DNA of 64,000 bases from Rapidithrix thailandica (GTDB lineage Bacteria > Bacteroidota > Bacteroidia > Cytophagales > Flammeovirgaceae). The number at the start of each line of letters is the position of its first letter. Position 1 is the first letter of the stretch. The stretch spans positions 475,714-539,713 of the forward strand of contig NZ_JBDKWZ010000003.1 of NCBI RefSeq assembly GCF_039710355.1. The letters run 5' to 3'. A model generated the notes under the pieces. That model saw only the letters and a program-made list of their open reading frames with translations, ran no database searches and was not told where the DNA came from. The position numbers were made by a program, and so were the translations under genes. Positions 39,044 through 47,303 of this stretch are shown piece after piece.

Positions 39044-39090
39044 AAAAAAGAACAGCCCTTCATTGATTCAATGAAGGGCTGTTCTTTTTT
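39044..39090. terminator. Bidirectional terminator between converging genes
   Basis: AAAAAAGAACAGCCCTTCAT pairs perfectly with ATGAAGGGCTGTTCTTTTTT. T-runs flank the stem in both directions, serving the S41 gene on plus and the lipoprotein gene on minus. Confidence 0.9.
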
Positions 39091-39140
39091 ATATGGCTAC
39101 CTCACTCGCCATTTAAGATCCAAAAAGGATTTGTAGGTGC

Positions 39141-39902
39141 CTACTCAGAGATCAAAATATGGCTTTGGAAAATAGAAGTGAGTTTTTGATTATCAAAAGA
39201 TTTTAATTCTAATTGATAGGTGCCTATGCTATCAGGTTGATAAGCTTCGGTAAATTCGAAAATAGATTCGGAGAGATTTCTATACATAGTGTCTAAGACA
39301 ACAGCCCCTAAATTAATACCTCCATCACTTTTGGAGGTAATATCCGTCAGAGTTAATTGTAACGAGTCAATCAGATGTTTGGGAGAATATGTTTTACCTG
39401 AGAAAATGACAGGAGTATTTAAGGAAGCGTTTGCTGAGTCTGAATGGGGTTGAAACATCTCAATTCTTGGGCCGGGGTTTTCAATCGTTAAATCAAATTG
39501 ATGTGATTGGCCAGGTGTGCCATTGAAATCTTCAAATTCCATTGAGAGTGAGTAAGTACCATTGGCTGCATTACTCACACTTGGATAAAAAATACGTTGA
39601 GCAATTACTTTTTGGCCTCCTATGTTGATAAGCGTGTCTAATCTGTATAAAGAAGGGTTGCCAAAAGGTATTTCGAATTGATCGGCAGGGTCTGGCATAA
39701 TGTGAATCCTGTAGGAGCCTAAAGAGGAATTATCTGAAAATTCTGCTTGAATGATTAGGGAGTCAGGAAGGATTAATTTAATCAGGCCTTGCTCCTGGCC
39801 ATTGATTTTTAGATTTTTTACCACGGGTGCCTCATCATCATTGTAGTTACACCCTGTCATCACAATACTAAAACTCAATATAAAAAATAACAAGCTTTTC
39901 AT
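39141..39902 (-). CDS. DUF4625-like lipoprotein
   Basis: 253 aa from the ATG at 39902; the lipobox is MTGCNYNDDE, so the protein is likely outer- or periplasm-facing lipid-anchored. Two Ig-like repeats follow: VVKNLKINGQEQGLIKLILPDSLIIQAEFSDNSSLGSYRIHIMP and a second beginning FDLTIENPGPRIEMF. The pattern D-x-L-x-[VI]-x-A-x-F-x-D-N-x-x-L is typical for DUF4625 and similar Bacteroidota surface modules. Function unknown. Confidence 0.7.
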   Translation of the reverse strand: MKSLLFFILSFSIVMTGCNYNDDEAPVVKNLKINGQEQGLIKLILPDSLIIQAEFSDNSSLGSYRIHIMPDPADQFEIPFGNPSLYRLDTLINIGGQKVIAQRIFYPSVSNAANGTYSLSMEFEDFNGTPGQSHQFDLTIENPGPRIEMFQPHSDSANASLNTPVIFSGKTYSPKHLIDSLQLTLTDITSKSDGGINLGAVVLDTMYRNLSESIFEFTEAYQPDSIGTYQLELKSFDNQKLTSIFQSHILISE

Positions 39903-40212
39903 GGTAGTGTAGTTCATTTCCACTCTGGAATCCTTTTGGGCAAAAATATAAGATTCAAATCTCTTACATTGTGTTTTTACAAATTATAGTTAGGAAAGAG
40001 TATTATACACCATATTTCTTAGTTAGTTGGAAAGAAAAATGTTAAGGGGAGCATTAAAAAAATGGACGGAGAGCTGTGGTGTGATTAGAGCATATTTAAA
40101 ATTCGTTGCGGAAGGCCATCCCTTTGGTAGTGAAAATACTATGCTGAGGTTCCTGAAATGAGAGTTTTTGGCCCAAAGGGTTTAATCATACTCTTAAAGG
40201 GAAAACAGAAGA
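39903..40212. other. Intergenic stretch between the DUF4625-like lipoprotein and the sigma/79-aa pair
   Basis: About 310 bp with no ORF of note. It should contain the promoter of the lipoprotein gene on the minus strand; I could not place a clear TAnnTTTG. Confidence 0.3.
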
Positions 40213-40254
40213 AAAAATAAAAGAGGTTTCTTTAAAGAAACCTCTTTTATTTTT
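40213..40254 (-). terminator. 42-nt perfect palindrome, terminator of the sigma operon
   Basis: AAAAATAAAAGAGGTTTCTTT (40213-40233) is followed at once by its exact reverse complement (40234-40254). It overlaps the stop codon of the 79-aa gene and ends in T on either strand. Confidence 0.8.
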
Positions 40255-40492
40255 ATTTAATTGATTTTTTCAAATCAAAGGACTTAGAAAAGTCTAATAT
40301 TTTTTGAATCGACTTTTCGCTCGGAGCCTTCTCTAAGCCATCTAATTCTTTTTTAAGGTGAAGAAAGGAGTAAAACTCTTCTTGAAATTGGGCATCGTTT
40401 TTTAACTTTTCTTCAAATTTTCTTTTTTCCTCCTCAGACACCTCTTTATAGAGATATTTAAGGATTTCTGTTGCTGAGATTTTTGTGGTCAT
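40253..40492 (-). CDS. 79-aa protein coupled to the sigma factor, candidate anti-sigma or co-factor
   Basis: Small charged protein with no membrane segment and no zinc-finger cysteines: MTTKISATEILKYLYKEV, then EEEKRKFEEKLKNDAQFQEEFYSF and a C-terminal amphipathic helix. The layout of an N-terminal helix followed by E-E-x-x-x-[FV]-E-x-x-L resembles the N-terminal part of anti-sigma proteins. Its start lies 35 bp inside the sigma-factor gene, so translation is coupled, which supports a direct partnership. Function is inferred from position only. Confidence 0.55.
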   Translation of the reverse strand: MTTKISATEILKYLYKEVSEEEKRKFEEKLKNDAQFQEEFYSFLHLKKELDGLEKAPSEKSIQKILDFSKSFDLKKSIK

Positions 40493-41072
40493 AGGTAAAA
40501 TTACTGTTACTTTGATTCATTTGTTTGCGCAGGTTAATGAGCGCATACCTCATTCTTCCTAACGCAGTATTAATACTTACACCTGTTACTTCTGCAATTT
40601 CCTGAAAGCTCATTTGCATATAATGTCTCATCATAAGCACTTCCTTTTGAGCCTCGGGAAGTTTTTGGATTAATTGTCGGAGTCGGGCATGAGTCTCAGA
40701 TTTGATTTGTAGGGACTCTACTGCCTCTTCAGCAAACTCTAAAGTATTGAAAACGTTGCTACCATCTTCCATCACAATAGTCGGATACCGCTTTTGCTTT
40801 CTAAAATAATCAATTGCCATGTTATGAGCAATTCTGGATATCCAAGGGAGAAATTTTCCTTCTTCGTTATACCTGCCTGTCTTGATGGTTTTGATAGCCT
40901 TGATAAATGTATCTTGTAGTAAATCTTCTGCTACATAGGCATCTTTGACAATTAAAAATATAGTTGTATAAATCTTATTTTTGTGACGCATTAATAGCGT
41001 TTCAAATGCCTTCTCATCACCGGATTTGTATTTGGTTATAAGTTCGCAGTCACTGATCTTATACTTTCTCAT
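40458..41072 (-). CDS. RNA polymerase sigma-70 factor, ECF type
   Basis: 204 aa from the ATG at 41072 (Met 11 of the longest ORF). Region 2 reads LLQDTFIKAIKTIKTGRYNEEGKFLPWISRIAHNMAIDYFRKQ and region 4 LPEAQKEVLMMRHYMQMSFQEIAEVTGVSINTALGRMRYALINLRKQM, so this is a small extracytoplasmic-function-like sigma. It overlaps the 79-aa gene downstream by 35 bp. A full TTTG-N20-TACATTTG promoter lies 160-190 bp upstream. It is far from, and on the opposite strand to, the orphan fecR gene at 55.1 kb. Confidence 0.92.
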   Translation of the reverse strand: MRKYKISDCELITKYKSGDEKAFETLLMRHKNKIYTTIFLIVKDAYVAEDLLQDTFIKAIKTIKTGRYNEEGKFLPWISRIAHNMAIDYFRKQKRYPTIVMEDGSNVFNTLEFAEEAVESLQIKSETHARLRQLIQKLPEAQKEVLMMRHYMQMSFQEIAEVTGVSINTALGRMRYALINLRKQMNQSNSNFTYDHKNLSNRNP

Positions 41073-41439
41073 ATTTGGTTTACATTTAATTAACGAAAAC
41101 ATTAAAATTCCTATTGTAGAATGAAGCCTATATTGATAGACTAGTGGTAGTTAAAGTGATAATGAATAGTAACAGTAAAAAATGAAAAGTCGACTATGAG
41201 TTTGAAAATCAATAATTTGGATTACGTAACTATACAAATGTATGGCAAAGTCTACGCCAAAGCAAATTTTCAAACAAATGTTAATCTAAGAATATAAGCT
41301 GTTTATCGAATAATGAGCCTTGATAAACAGGATAAGGTAAAGAATACATAATAAATGGACTGTAGGCTGTGTTTGTCCATGGTTTTCGCTTGGTAACCAC
41401 ACCTTGTTTCCATCTTATAAAAAATATAACTTTTTGAAG
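41073..41439. other. Divergent region between the sigma-factor gene and tadA
   Basis: 367 bp. Holds the minus-strand promoter at 41235-41266; the rest, including the plus-strand side before tadA, has no feature I can support. Confidence 0.4.
41235..41266 (-). promoter_or_regulatory. Promoter of the sigma-factor gene
   Basis: On the minus strand: TTTG (41263-41266 on top), 20 bp spacer, TACATTTG (41235-41242). Same spacing as the rpmH promoter. The leader would be about 155 nt. Confidence 0.6.
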
Positions 41440-41877
41440 ATGAATACGGATCAATACTATATGTCAAGAGCTTTGATGCTGGCAGCCTTGGCGGATGAAG
41501 AAAATGAAGTGCCTGTGGGTGCGGTAGTAGTTTGTAATGATCAAATTATAGGAAAGGGATATAATCAAACCCAACAATTGGAAGATGCAACGGCTCATGC
41601 CGAAATGTTGGCCATCACCAGTGCCTCCGCGTTTCTCCATTCCCGCCATTTGCAAAAATGTACTTTGTATGTGACTTTGGAGCCTTGTCCTATGTGTGCT
41701 TCCGCCATCAATTGGGCACAGGTGGAAAGGGTGGTGTATGGTGCAGAGGATGAAAAACGAGGGTATCGGTCATTTTCACCCAAATTGATTCCTCCCAAAG
41801 TGGAAATAAAAGGAGGGGTATTGCACCAAGAATGTGAAGCATTGTTGATGTCTTTTTTTAAAAGACTAAGGAAATAA
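41440..41877 (+). CDS. tadA: tRNA-specific adenosine deaminase
   Basis: 145 aa from ATG 41440 (an upstream TTG at 41404 is less likely). The zinc-deaminase motifs are complete: HAE in ATAHAEMLAI (zinc His and catalytic Glu) and PCxxC in LEPCPMCASAINWA. Spacing fits TadA, which converts A34 to inosine in tRNA-Arg. The C-terminal helix LLMSFFKRLRK is typical. A related guanine deaminase is possible but less likely. Single gene. Confidence 0.88.
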   Translation: MNTDQYYMSRALMLAALADEENEVPVGAVVVCNDQIIGKGYNQTQQLEDATAHAEMLAITSASAFLHSRHLQKCTLYVTLEPCPMCASAINWAQVERVVYGAEDEKRGYRSFSPKLIPPKVEIKGGVLHQECEALLMSFFKRLRK

Positions 41878-41937
41878 TATCTTTGAGGATTCTGTTTTTG
41901 TGTAAATAAAATTCTACTTAGCTAAAGGATTGCCATA

Positions 41938-41970
41938 TTTAATTTGAGTTGTAATTTATCTCAAATTAAA
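41938..41970. repeat. 11-bp inverted repeat upstream of the superoxide dismutase gene
   Basis: TTTAATTTGAG (41938-41948) and CTCAAATTAAA (41960-41970) are perfect reverse complements with an 11-nt loop, 85 bp before the sod ATG and 60 bp after the tadA stop. It could be the tadA terminator or an operator for sod. Confidence 0.5.
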
Positions 41971-42054
41971 GCGGCATGAGTCTTTTTTATTTGTTAATTT
42001 TATACTACTTAAATAGAAATTGAGTAAAAAGTTAAACTTTTAAACACAATTAAA

Positions 42055-42666
42055 ATGGCTTTCGAATTACCTGAATTAACTTATGCATATGATGCTTTAG
42101 CTCCGCATATCGATGCAAAAACTATGGAAATCCACCATACTAAGCATCATGGAGGATATGTGAGTAAACTAAACGCAGCGATTGAAGGAACTGAATTAGC
42201 AAATCTTTCTTTGGAAGAGCTATTAAAAGAGGCGATTACTAAGCATGGTGCAGCTGTAAGAAATAATGGAGGAGGTCACTATAACCATACGTTGTTCTGG
42301 ACCGTTTTAAGTCCCAATGGTGGTGGTGCTCCTTCTGGTGATCTGGCTGCGGCTATTGACAGTGCTTTCGGATCATTGGATAAATTGAAAGAAACCTTTA
42401 ACAATGCAGCCGCCACCCGCTTTGGTTCCGGATGGGCTTGGCTATGTGTGGAAAATGGGAAATTAACAGTTTGCTCTACGCCTAATCAGGACAATCCTTT
42501 AATGGATGGCGCTGGTTGCAGCGGTACTCCTATCTTAGGTTTGGATGTTTGGGAACACGCTTATTACTTGAACTATCAAAACAGAAGACCTGATTATATT
42601 TCCGCTTTCTGGAATGTAATTAACTGGGAAGAAGTAGCTAAAAGATATGCTGCTGCAATCGCATAA
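42055..42666 (+). CDS. sod: Fe/Mn superoxide dismutase
   Basis: 203 aa. Metal ligands are present in the usual order: His in EIHHTKHHGGYV, His in HYNHTLFW, Asp and His in LDVWEHAYYLNYQNRRPDYI. No signal peptide, so cytoplasmic. It removes superoxide, which fits an aerobe. Whether iron or manganese is used cannot be decided from these motifs. Followed by its own terminator. Confidence 0.95.
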   Translation: MAFELPELTYAYDALAPHIDAKTMEIHHTKHHGGYVSKLNAAIEGTELANLSLEELLKEAITKHGAAVRNNGGGHYNHTLFWTVLSPNGGGAPSGDLAAAIDSAFGSLDKLKETFNNAAATRFGSGWAWLCVENGKLTVCSTPNQDNPLMDGAGCSGTPILGLDVWEHAYYLNYQNRRPDYISAFWNVINWEEVAKRYAAAIA

Positions 42667-42689
42667 ACTTACCTATATAAAATCTTTAA

Positions 42690-42726
42690 AAGAAAGGCTT
42701 TCATCTAATGGAAGCCTTTTTCTTTT
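42690..42726 (+). terminator. Terminator after the superoxide dismutase gene
   Basis: AAAGAAAGGCTT pairs with AAGCCTTTTTCTTT, with a T-rich tail, 24 bp after the stop. Confidence 0.8.
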
Positions 42727-42860
42727 GAGGGAAAGGAGCCCTAAAACATCTATGCATTTAGCCTTTTGATTGTTAGTGTACTCGTGAAACATTTTCTGTG
42801 ATTTTACAAATAAAGAAGCCTTCTTGTAAAATGTTGGTTTTACTTTCTTTATATAATATA

Positions 42861-42868
42861 TAAATTTG
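42861..42868 (+). promoter_or_regulatory. Candidate -7 element (TAAATTTG) of the mod cluster
   Basis: Exact match to TAnnTTTG, 24 bp before the modA ATG at 42893. A TTG at 42834-42836 gives a 24-bp spacer, longer than usual, so the promoter may need help. Confidence 0.4.
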
Positions 42869-42892
42869 TTTGTACGATAACACTAACTCATT

Positions 42893-44389
42893 ATGCATAA
42901 CTTAAACAGAACTGTTTATTCACAGCTTCAATGTTTGCTGTTGATAACTGTTATGGGCTTTTCGGCTTGTGCCCCCAGTCAAGAGAATCGAGAAAAGAAA
43001 GATCTCTTTTTTTACTGTGCTGCCGGAATGAAACCTGCAGTGGAGAAAATAGCCAAGGCCTACCAGCAAGAATTTGGCGTTACAGTCAACATTCAATATG
43101 GAGGCTCGGGCACTTTGCTATCCAATCTTCGTATTGCCAAAGGAAATGCCGACCTCTATCTCGCAGCGGATCAGAGTTACATCGATAATGCCCGGGAATA
43201 CGATTTGATTGAGGAAGTACAACCAGTCGCTTTTTTGCGTCCTGTCATTGCCGTAGCCAAGGGAAATCCGAAGAATATTCAAGGTTTGAACGATTTGAAA
43301 AACCCGGAAATCAAAACGGCTCTGGCTAACCCGGATGCCGCCTCTGTTGGCCGGCAAACCAAAAAAATATTACAAGGCACTGGCGATTGGGACGCGATTA
43401 ATGCCAACGTAAAAGTTCTTAAACCGACCGTCAACGAAGTGGCCAATGACATTAAATTGGGAGCCATAGATGCAGGGATTATCTGGGATGCTACCGCTAA
43501 CCAATACCCGGAAATTGAGCAAATCTCGGTTCCCGAATTTGATGCTCACCGGAAGAAAGTCACTGTGGCCGTACTGAAAAGCAGTAGTAATCCGACACAA
43601 ACCCTTCACTTTATCCGGTACATGGCTTCGAAAAACAAAGGCTTAAAAGTGTTTGAAGAATTAGGGTATCAGGCAGTAGAAGGAGATACTTGGGAAGACC
43701 AACCTGAAATCCTGTTTTATAGCGGAGGGGTGAACAGAGTTGCGATTGAAAAGACCATTCAGGCATTTGAAAAGCGGGAAGGTGTGAACGTGACCCGGGT
43801 GTACAACGGTTGTGGTATTTTAGTTTCCCAAATCAAAGCCGGTCAAAATCCCGATGCTTATTTCTCTTGCGACCGCTCTTTTATGGACGATGTACAAAGC
43901 CGGTTTACAGACATCCAGGACGTTTCTCATACTAAGATCGTCATTCTTACCAATAAAGAAAATACGCATCAAATTCATTCGCTGGAAGACCTTACCAAAG
44001 AAGGAATTTCGGTAGGAGTGTGTAATCCGCAACAAAGCGCGCTGGGAGCTTTGACGGCCCGTATGCTCGAAGGTATGGGCTTATTGGAGGGAGTGATGAA
44101 GAATGTAAAAGTACAAACTCCTACAGCAGACCTGTTGGTAAATCAACTCAAAACAGGGGCTTTAGGAGCCGCCATTGTGTACGAAGCCAATACTTCGCAA
44201 GTCAAAGACCAACTGACGGTCATCCCCTTGAGCAATGAGGGTGCTCTGGCGGTGCAAAATTTTGGGATAAGCACAAATTCCAAACATAAATACCTGACAC
44301 AAAGACTCTTTCAAACCATTACCAGCCAAACCTCCAAAGCTAATTTTGAAAACAACGGATTTGGCTGGGAATATCAACAAGCAAACTGA
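42893..44389 (+). CDS. modA: Tandem-domain molybdate-type substrate-binding lipoprotein
   Basis: 498 aa, twice the size of normal ModA. The lipobox FSACAPSQ places the lipidated Cys at residue 26. Domain 1 (about 36-265) starts FYCAAGMKPAVEKIAKAYQQE and contains YGGSGTLLSNLRIAKGNADLYLAADQSYID; domain 2 (about 270-495) starts FYSGGVNRVAIEKTIQAFEKRE and contains YNGCGILVSQIKAGQNPDAYFSCDRSFMD. Each is a full ModA/WtpA-like lobe pair, so one polypeptide carries two oxyanion-binding sites. It would hand molybdate or tungstate to ModBC, whose genes follow 25 bp downstream. Duplicated domains could give two affinities or two ligands. Confidence 0.88.
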   Translation: MHNLNRTVYSQLQCLLLITVMGFSACAPSQENREKKDLFFYCAAGMKPAVEKIAKAYQQEFGVTVNIQYGGSGTLLSNLRIAKGNADLYLAADQSYIDNAREYDLIEEVQPVAFLRPVIAVAKGNPKNIQGLNDLKNPEIKTALANPDAASVGRQTKKILQGTGDWDAINANVKVLKPTVNEVANDIKLGAIDAGIIWDATANQYPEIEQISVPEFDAHRKKVTVAVLKSSSNPTQTLHFIRYMASKNKGLKVFEELGYQAVEGDTWEDQPEILFYSGGVNRVAIEKTIQAFEKREGVNVTRVYNGCGILVSQIKAGQNPDAYFSCDRSFMDDVQSRFTDIQDVSHTKIVILTNKENTHQIHSLEDLTKEGISVGVCNPQQSALGALTARMLEGMGLLEGVMKNVKVQTPTADLLVNQLKTGALGAAIVYEANTSQVKDQLTVIPLSNEGALAVQNFGISTNSKHKYLTQRLFQTITSQTSKANFENNGFGWEYQQAN

Positions 44390-44414
44390 TGGGCAGTTTA
44401 AACAAGGGGCAATT

Positions 44415-45236
44415 GTGAAAACACAGACAACGAGCATCCGGGTAAAATCCGATTTCCCATTTTTTGCGGTCATGGGAGTGATGGCCAGTACTTATGTGAT
44501 TTTGATTGTGGGAATGGTATTGGCGGATCTTACTTTTACTTCCCCGGTCCATATTTTAAATGCCCTGAAAAGCGAAGAAATTCGGTATGCGATCAAGCTG
44601 AGTTTGTTTTCCTGTACGATCACCATGATCTTGTCCTTATTGGTGGCTACGCCATTTGGCTATTTAATGGCCCGCTATCGCTTTCCGGGGAAAAAATTAC
44701 TGGATGCCATTTTGGATATCCCGATTATTTTGCCGCCTTTGGTCATCGGATTGAGTTTGTTGATTTTATTCCAAACCGCTCCCGGTAAGTTTATCGAGGA
44801 ATACATCTCGGTTACCTATGCCATTCCCAGCGTCATTCTCGCGCAGTTTATGGTGGCTTGTGCATTTGCTGTCCGCACTATGTATGTCACCTTTGCCCAA
44901 ATTGATAAAAGACAGGAAGAAGTAGCTCTTACGCTGGGTTGCAACCGGAGCCAGGCATTTTGGCATGTAGTATTGCCCGAAGCAAAGCGAGGGATGTTAA
45001 CGGCCGCTTCCTTGGCTTGGGCCAGGGCCTTGGGAGAATTCGGACCGATCTTATTGTTTTCAGGGGCCACACGGATGCGTACCGAAGTGTTGCCCACAAC
45101 CGTGTTTTTAGAAATGTCGGTGGGGAATATTGAAGCTGCTGTAGCCGTCTCCTTGATAATGATTGTAGCCGGATTTGCCGTGTTAATGTTGGTCAGAATG
45201 CTGGGAAAAGAGCAAGCGGAAACACCTGTATGGTAA
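44415..45236 (+). CDS. modB: Molybdate/tungstate ABC transporter permease
   Basis: 273 aa from the GTG at 44415, which follows an AAGGGG ribosome-binding site; the longer TTG-started reading from 44346 overlaps modA by 44 bp and is less likely. About six membrane segments. The EAA loop that contacts the ATPase is EEVALTLGCNRSQAFWHVVLPEAKRG (G at the conserved position, about residues 180-205). Matches CysU/ModB-type permeases. Confidence 0.9.
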   Translation: MKTQTTSIRVKSDFPFFAVMGVMASTYVILIVGMVLADLTFTSPVHILNALKSEEIRYAIKLSLFSCTITMILSLLVATPFGYLMARYRFPGKKLLDAILDIPIILPPLVIGLSLLILFQTAPGKFIEEYISVTYAIPSVILAQFMVACAFAVRTMYVTFAQIDKRQEEVALTLGCNRSQAFWHVVLPEAKRGMLTAASLAWARALGEFGPILLFSGATRMRTEVLPTTVFLEMSVGNIEAAVAVSLIMIVAGFAVLMLVRMLGKEQAETPVW

Positions 45237-45300
45237 AGAGTAAGTTTGCCAAAAACTGAGGGTCGAATACTGTTTTAAATTAAAAAAATATTCACAATAT

Positions 45301-45328
45301 CTAATCCCTAAAACCTAATCCCTAACCC
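45301..45328 (+). repeat. Short degenerate tandem repeat before modC
   Basis: Two 14-bp units of the type CTAATCCCTAAAAC / CTAATCCCTAACCC. A third CTAATCCCTAA copy lies at 47280-47290 before the FtsX-type gene. These look like low-complexity spacer sequence. Confidence 0.5.
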
Positions 45329-45338
45329 CTGAACTCTC

Positions 45339-46031
45339 ATGATTCAATGCATTGATTTACGAATAGAACAAGGCGATTTTCGGTTGTCCGGGGTGGATTT
45401 TCGCATTGAAACGGGTGAGTATGCTTGTCTGATGGGAAAAACCGGATCCGGTAAAACCACCATTCTGGAAGCGGTTTGTGGCTTAAGAAATTTACAGGGT
45501 GGAAAAATTTTAGTGGATGAACGAGACATCACTCAGTTAAAACCTGCCGAAAGGGGCATCGGCTTTGTACCACAAGACGCTGCTTTGTTTACAACCATGA
45601 CCGTCAGGGAAAACATGGGCTTTGCCTTGAAAATCAGGAAATGGTCTAAAAAAGCCATTGATACCCGGGCCGAGGAATTGGCCGAACTACTGGATATTTC
45701 GCACTTGCTAAACCGGAAACCTAAAGGGCTGAGTGGTGGTGAAAAACAACGGGTGGCTATTGGGCGTGCATTGAGTTTTTACCCTTCGGTCATCTGCCTG
45801 GATGAGCCCCTTAGTGCCTTGGACGACAGTACGAAACAAGAGCTTTATCAATTGATTTACAGACTCAGAAAAGACATTCAAATTACGGCTTTGCACATTA
45901 CCCATGCCTTAGACGAAGTGCGCAACCTGGCCGATAAGGTGCTGTACCTTCATCAAGGAAAGTTGCAAGCACACCCGTTGAGTGACTTTTTACAAATCGA
46001 AAAACATTTTATGGCAAAAGAGGAGAGATAA
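45339..46031 (+). CDS. modC: Molybdate/tungstate ABC transporter ATP-binding protein
   Basis: 230 aa. Walker A is GKTGSGKTT, the ABC signature LSGGEKQRVAIGRAL, Walker B VICLDEPLSALDD, followed by ITHALDE with the switch His. It lacks the C-terminal TOBE/MOP molybdate-sensing domain of classical ModC, so there is probably no direct feedback regulation by substrate. The 102-bp gap to modB contains two copies of a CTAATCCCTAA-type motif. Confidence 0.9.
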   Translation: MIQCIDLRIEQGDFRLSGVDFRIETGEYACLMGKTGSGKTTILEAVCGLRNLQGGKILVDERDITQLKPAERGIGFVPQDAALFTTMTVRENMGFALKIRKWSKKAIDTRAEELAELLDISHLLNRKPKGLSGGEKQRVAIGRALSFYPSVICLDEPLSALDDSTKQELYQLIYRLRKDIQITALHITHALDEVRNLADKVLYLHQGKLQAHPLSDFLQIEKHFMAKEER

Positions 46032-46151
46032 GCGGCTGTTTCTTAAGGATTAATTTTATAATGTTTATATATACTAAACTTTTATTGACTAACTTTCAAG
46101 TGTCTTGAGTGCGATGAATAACTGATAATTTTAAAATAACTCATTGTTTAT

Positions 46152-46430
46152 ATGAAAATAAAAATCAAATACACGGCCCAGCTGAAAAGTGAAGCAGGAA
46201 AAACGGCCCAGGAATATGAAGTGAAAAATGGCGAGAGTATTACAGAGCTTATGGCAAACGTAGCCGAACAACATTCCCAGAAGTTCAGAACTATTTTATT
46301 TGATGAAAAAGGACAGTTTCGCCCTTCGATGTTAATTGCCTATAATGGCAATCGTATCAGTCCGGCCACCTCTCCCGAATGGAAAGAAAATGATGAAATT
46401 ACCTTGATGTCGCCCATTGCCGGAGGTTGA
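46152..46430 (+). CDS. MoaD/ThiS-like sulfur-carrier (ubiquitin-like) protein
   Basis: 92 aa ending in SPIAGG. The C-terminal Gly-Gly and the strand pattern (MKIKIKYTAQLKSEAG, then LIAYNGNRI and ENDEITLMSPIAGG) are those of the beta-grasp sulfur carriers MoaD and ThiS, which receive sulfur on the terminal glycine after adenylation by an E1-like enzyme. Such a protein is encoded directly downstream (61 bp). A role with molybdopterin or a tungsten cofactor is suggested by the ModABC genes upstream; other sulfur-transfer roles are possible. Confidence 0.85.
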   Translation: MKIKIKYTAQLKSEAGKTAQEYEVKNGESITELMANVAEQHSQKFRTILFDEKGQFRPSMLIAYNGNRISPATSPEWKENDEITLMSPIAGG

Positions 46431-46491
46431 GAGAAGGTAATTTTCCTGTTTTTTTTAACACAATTATTCACACAAGCAATCAACAAATAAA

Positions 46492-47238
46492 ATGATACAA
46501 CTGACGGAGAAAGAGAAAGCCGTGTACGAATGGCAAATGTCTGTGCCCGGAGTAGGGGAAGAAGGCCAACAAAAATTAAAAGGAGCGAGTGTGCTGGTAT
46601 CGAGAGTAGGCGGACTGGGAAGTGTGGTAGCCTACGAACTGGCGGCTGCCGGTGTGGGCAAGCTGGTGCTGGCGCATGGAGGAAATGTGAAACCCAGCGA
46701 TTTGAATCGTCAATTATTGATGACAGACGATTGGTTGGGAAAGCCCAGGGTAGAATCTGCGAAGGGACGGTTATTGGAGTTGAATCCCCGCTTGGAGATT
46801 GAAATGATCCATTCCAATATCAATGAAGAAAATGCGGCCGAAGTGGTTAGCCAAGTCGATATGATTGTGGATGCCGCGCCTTTGTTTCAGGAACGTTTTT
46901 TAATGAACAGGGAAGCCGTAGCCCAAAACAAACCCTTGGTAGACTGCGCCATGTACGAGCTGGAAGCCCAGATCATGACCATCCTTCCCGGGCAATCAGC
47001 CTGTCTCTCCTGTTTATATCCCGAAATGCCTCCGGCCTGGAAAAGGGAGTTTCCGGTATTCGGAGCCGTGTCCGGTACAGTTGCTTGCCTGGGGGCGATG
47101 GAAGCCATCAAATTGATTACCGGCATTGGCCAACCACTGACCAATACTTTACTGACCATGGACTTACGGGATATGACCTTTGAGCGAATTTCCCTGGAGC
47201 GCGCTGCCGGGTGTAAAATATGTGGAAAAGAGAAGTAA
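46492..47238 (+). CDS. E1-like (MoeB/ThiF/HesA family) protein with altered active site
   Basis: 248 aa. The nucleotide loop is VGGLGSVVAYELAAAGVG and the SDLNRQ and GKPRVESA motifs (Asn, Arg and Lys of the ATP site) are kept. Two CxxC pairs for zinc are kept: CLSC near residue 166 and CKIC at the C-terminus. But the acidic run before SDLNRQ, usually D-x-D, reads LAHGGNVKP, and the D-x-x-D-N motif that holds Mg2+ reads VDAAPLFQ, with only the first Asp. So adenylation may be weak or altered. It sits with the MoaD-like gene as its obvious partner. Family is clear; activity uncertain. Confidence 0.85.
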   Translation: MIQLTEKEKAVYEWQMSVPGVGEEGQQKLKGASVLVSRVGGLGSVVAYELAAAGVGKLVLAHGGNVKPSDLNRQLLMTDDWLGKPRVESAKGRLLELNPRLEIEMIHSNINEENAAEVVSQVDMIVDAAPLFQERFLMNREAVAQNKPLVDCAMYELEAQIMTILPGQSACLSCLYPEMPPAWKREFPVFGAVSGTVACLGAMEAIKLITGIGQPLTNTLLTMDLRDMTFERISLERAAGCKICGKEK

Positions 47239-47303
47239 AAAAAGAACAGTAGCCGGAATGGGTATCGGATACCAGCGAACTAATCCCTAATTACTGAAAA
47301 TTT

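Noticed and set aside
40458..41072. Sigma factor as the partner of the fecR at 55139
   Set aside because: 14 kb away, opposite strand, and already coupled to its own 79-aa gene.
44346..44414. Longer TTG start for modB overlapping modA
   Set aside because: The GTG at 44415 has a proper ribosome-binding site; the extra residues are not conserved in character.
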